Origin: a virus
IMG/VR virus record: IMGVR_UViG_3300032116_000675
Location: 1 to 35,850 of that record
Direction: 5' to 3' (one strand)
Length of the DNA: 35,850 nt
Part shown: piece after piece, positions 35,118-35,850 of the stretch
Position numbering within the stretch: the first letter of the stretch is position 1
Layout of the letters: each line of letters begins with the position of its first letter
Translations under genes and position numbers: made by a program
Notes under the pieces: model-generated
What the model saw: the letters and a program-made list of their open reading frames with translations, nothing else
Told to the model about the DNA's origin: nothing
Database searches by the model: none

Positions 35118-35352
35118 AATTTTAATTTCACTAGATGGTTTGACCAAAAAAGAAAAGAAAATGCTTCAAATTATGTGGAGCATGGACAATAAAGAACAAC
35201 TTCAATATTGGGTAAGTTCATTGAATAAACGTGATCGTATAACTGCAACATCCTTACTGATGTTAATTAAGTATGAAATGATGGAAAATATGATGGATGA
35301 TGATTATACAGAAGCCAATGAAGTATTAAGTAAATTCACATTATCGGAATAA
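35083..35352 (+). CDS. Hypothetical helical protein, 89 residues
   Basis: ATG 35083 (preceded by AAGAGG at 9 bases) is preferred over the GTG at 35053. M-S-C-G-T-V-T-A-Q-E-V-K-I-L-I-S-L-D-G-L then K-K-E-K-K-M-L-Q-I-M-W-S and acidic helices. Overlaps the end of the previous gene by 35 bases. Confidence 0.65.
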   Translation: MSCGTVTAQEVKILISLDGLTKKEKKMLQIMWSMDNKEQLQYWVSSLNKRDRITATSLLMLIKYEMMENMMDDDYTEANEVLSKFTLSE

Positions 35353-35358
35353 AATAAT

Positions 35359-35697
35359 ATGGGAATGTTTGATTATTTGCGTTTTGAAGGTAATGAGTAT
35401 CAAACCAAAGATACGCCGAATCAATTACTTGATAATTATGAGTTGAAAGATGGATTTTTGTATGAAGAACAGTATCAATCACGCTGGGTTGATGACGAAA
35501 ATTCGCTTTTCAAAGGCTATTTGGAAAAATTTAATGAAAATTGGGTAAAAAATGAAACTTTTACGGGCGAAATTCGTTTCTATCGTCACTTAGACAAAAA
35601 ATACACTGAATGGGAAGAATTTTCAGCGTACCTTGTTCGAGGAAAAATCGAAAAATTAGTAAAATTAGAGGAAAATGAGCATAAAGTCATTTTTTGA
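35359..35697 (+). CDS. Conserved phage protein, 112 residues
   Basis: M-G-M-F-D-Y-L-R-F-E-G-N-E-Y-Q-T-K-D is the typical start of a small phage family. A beta-rich middle (Y-E-L-K-D-G-F-L-Y-E-E) and F-T-G-E-I-R-F-Y-R follow. No function known. Confidence 0.72.
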   Translation: MGMFDYLRFEGNEYQTKDTPNQLLDNYELKDGFLYEEQYQSRWVDDENSLFKGYLEKFNENWVKNETFTGEIRFYRHLDKKYTEWEEFSAYLVRGKIEKLVKLEENEHKVIF

Positions 35698-35705
35698 GTG
35701 AAAAA

Positions 35706-35850
35706 ATGTTTAAAGATTCAATAAAAATTCGAAATTTTGTAGCAAAAGACTTAAGAACGCCAAAATATTCACTGAAAAGACAAAAAACAGCGAAAGATTT
35801 TGTTCGATCTGTCGAAAAAATGAAAATACGAAAAGAAATCCGAGAAAATT
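35706..35850 (+). CDS. Small basic conserved phage protein (cut by the right edge)
   Basis: 48 codons are visible: M-F-K-D-S-I-K-I-R-N-F-V-A-K-D-L-R-T-P-K-Y-... then S-L-K-R-Q-K-T-A-K-D-F. The V-A-K-D-L-R-T-P-K-Y motif followed by basic residues is common to short proteins in many tailed phages. No stop is seen before base 35850. Confidence 0.65.
   Translation, partial: MFKDSIKIRNFVAKDLRTPKYSLKRQKTAKDFVRSVEKMKIRKEIREN

Overview
The window is part of the genome of a tailed phage, most likely a T4-like myovirus of an aquatic Gram-negative bacterium. Four things support this. A class Ia ribonucleotide reductase small subunit gene follows a thioredoxin gene. A long, mostly single-strand late cassette encodes tail fibre and adhesin proteins and is preceded by T4-type late promoter octamers (TATAAATA or close). 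Downstream lie several dozen tightly packed small genes, nearly all on the other strand, most joined by ATGA or TAATG overlaps. Finally, there are host-derived metabolic genes: pstS, an outer-membrane porin, an IscA-like Fe-S carrier, a MazG-like enzyme and an APS-kinase-like protein. The porin with its C-terminal Phe, the secreted PstS and a lipoprotein indicate a Gram-negative host; the exact host cannot be read from the sequence. The DNA is AT-rich.

Layout. (1) 1-5061, plus strand: end of a thioredoxin gene, nrdB, a two-gene phosphate-acquisition unit (pstS plus an OprP/OprO-type porin) closed by a strong intrinsic terminator, then an A-type Fe-S carrier, a secreted thermonuclease, a zinc-ribbon microprotein and a GIY-YIG-like protein. 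(2) 5050-17267, minus strand: the host-recognition cassette. Read in transcription order it holds a fibre-like protein, fragments of fibre modules, a small structural protein, an 893-residue adhesin with three LamG-like domains, a 1657-residue fibre built of heptad-quantised coiled-coil repeats, three tandem paralogous tip/collar-like proteins with HxH motif pairs, a small conserved protein, a protein with two 2OG-Fe(II) oxygenase-like domains and a small Cys-containing protein. (3) 17370-35850, plus strand except one gene: the early/accessory region with many small proteins. It includes a SprT-like metallopeptidase, a zinc-ribbon methyltransferase, an APS-kinase/DUF2061 fusion next to an HxGH nucleotidyltransferase, a MazG-like pyrophosphohydrolase, HNH and GIY-YIG nucleases, an Ala/Lys-rich H1-like protein, many single-pass membrane microproteins and seven members of one paralogous family (core F-A-E-L-I-I-x-E-C, ending near K-H-F-G).

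Regulation is unusually readable. Eight sigma70-type promoters punctuate the early region. Five share an extended consensus (GCTTGmC, spacer of 16-17, CTGTATrAT). Two place the expected transcription start on or within one base of the start codon, which predicts leaderless mRNAs. Late-type octamers precede the minus-strand cassette and one isolated minus-strand gene whose start codon abuts that of a plus-strand gene (CATATG). Three copies of a 12-bp repeat, spaced exactly 22 bp, precede the gene at 32364.

The points most worth a second look are the phosphate unit with an inverted Pho-box-like element, the heptad-quantised fibre with a recent duplication offset by 315 bp, the double oxygenase inside the fibre cassette, the kinase-DUF2061/nucleotidyltransferase pair, the seven-member paralogous family and the 22-bp-phased repeats.
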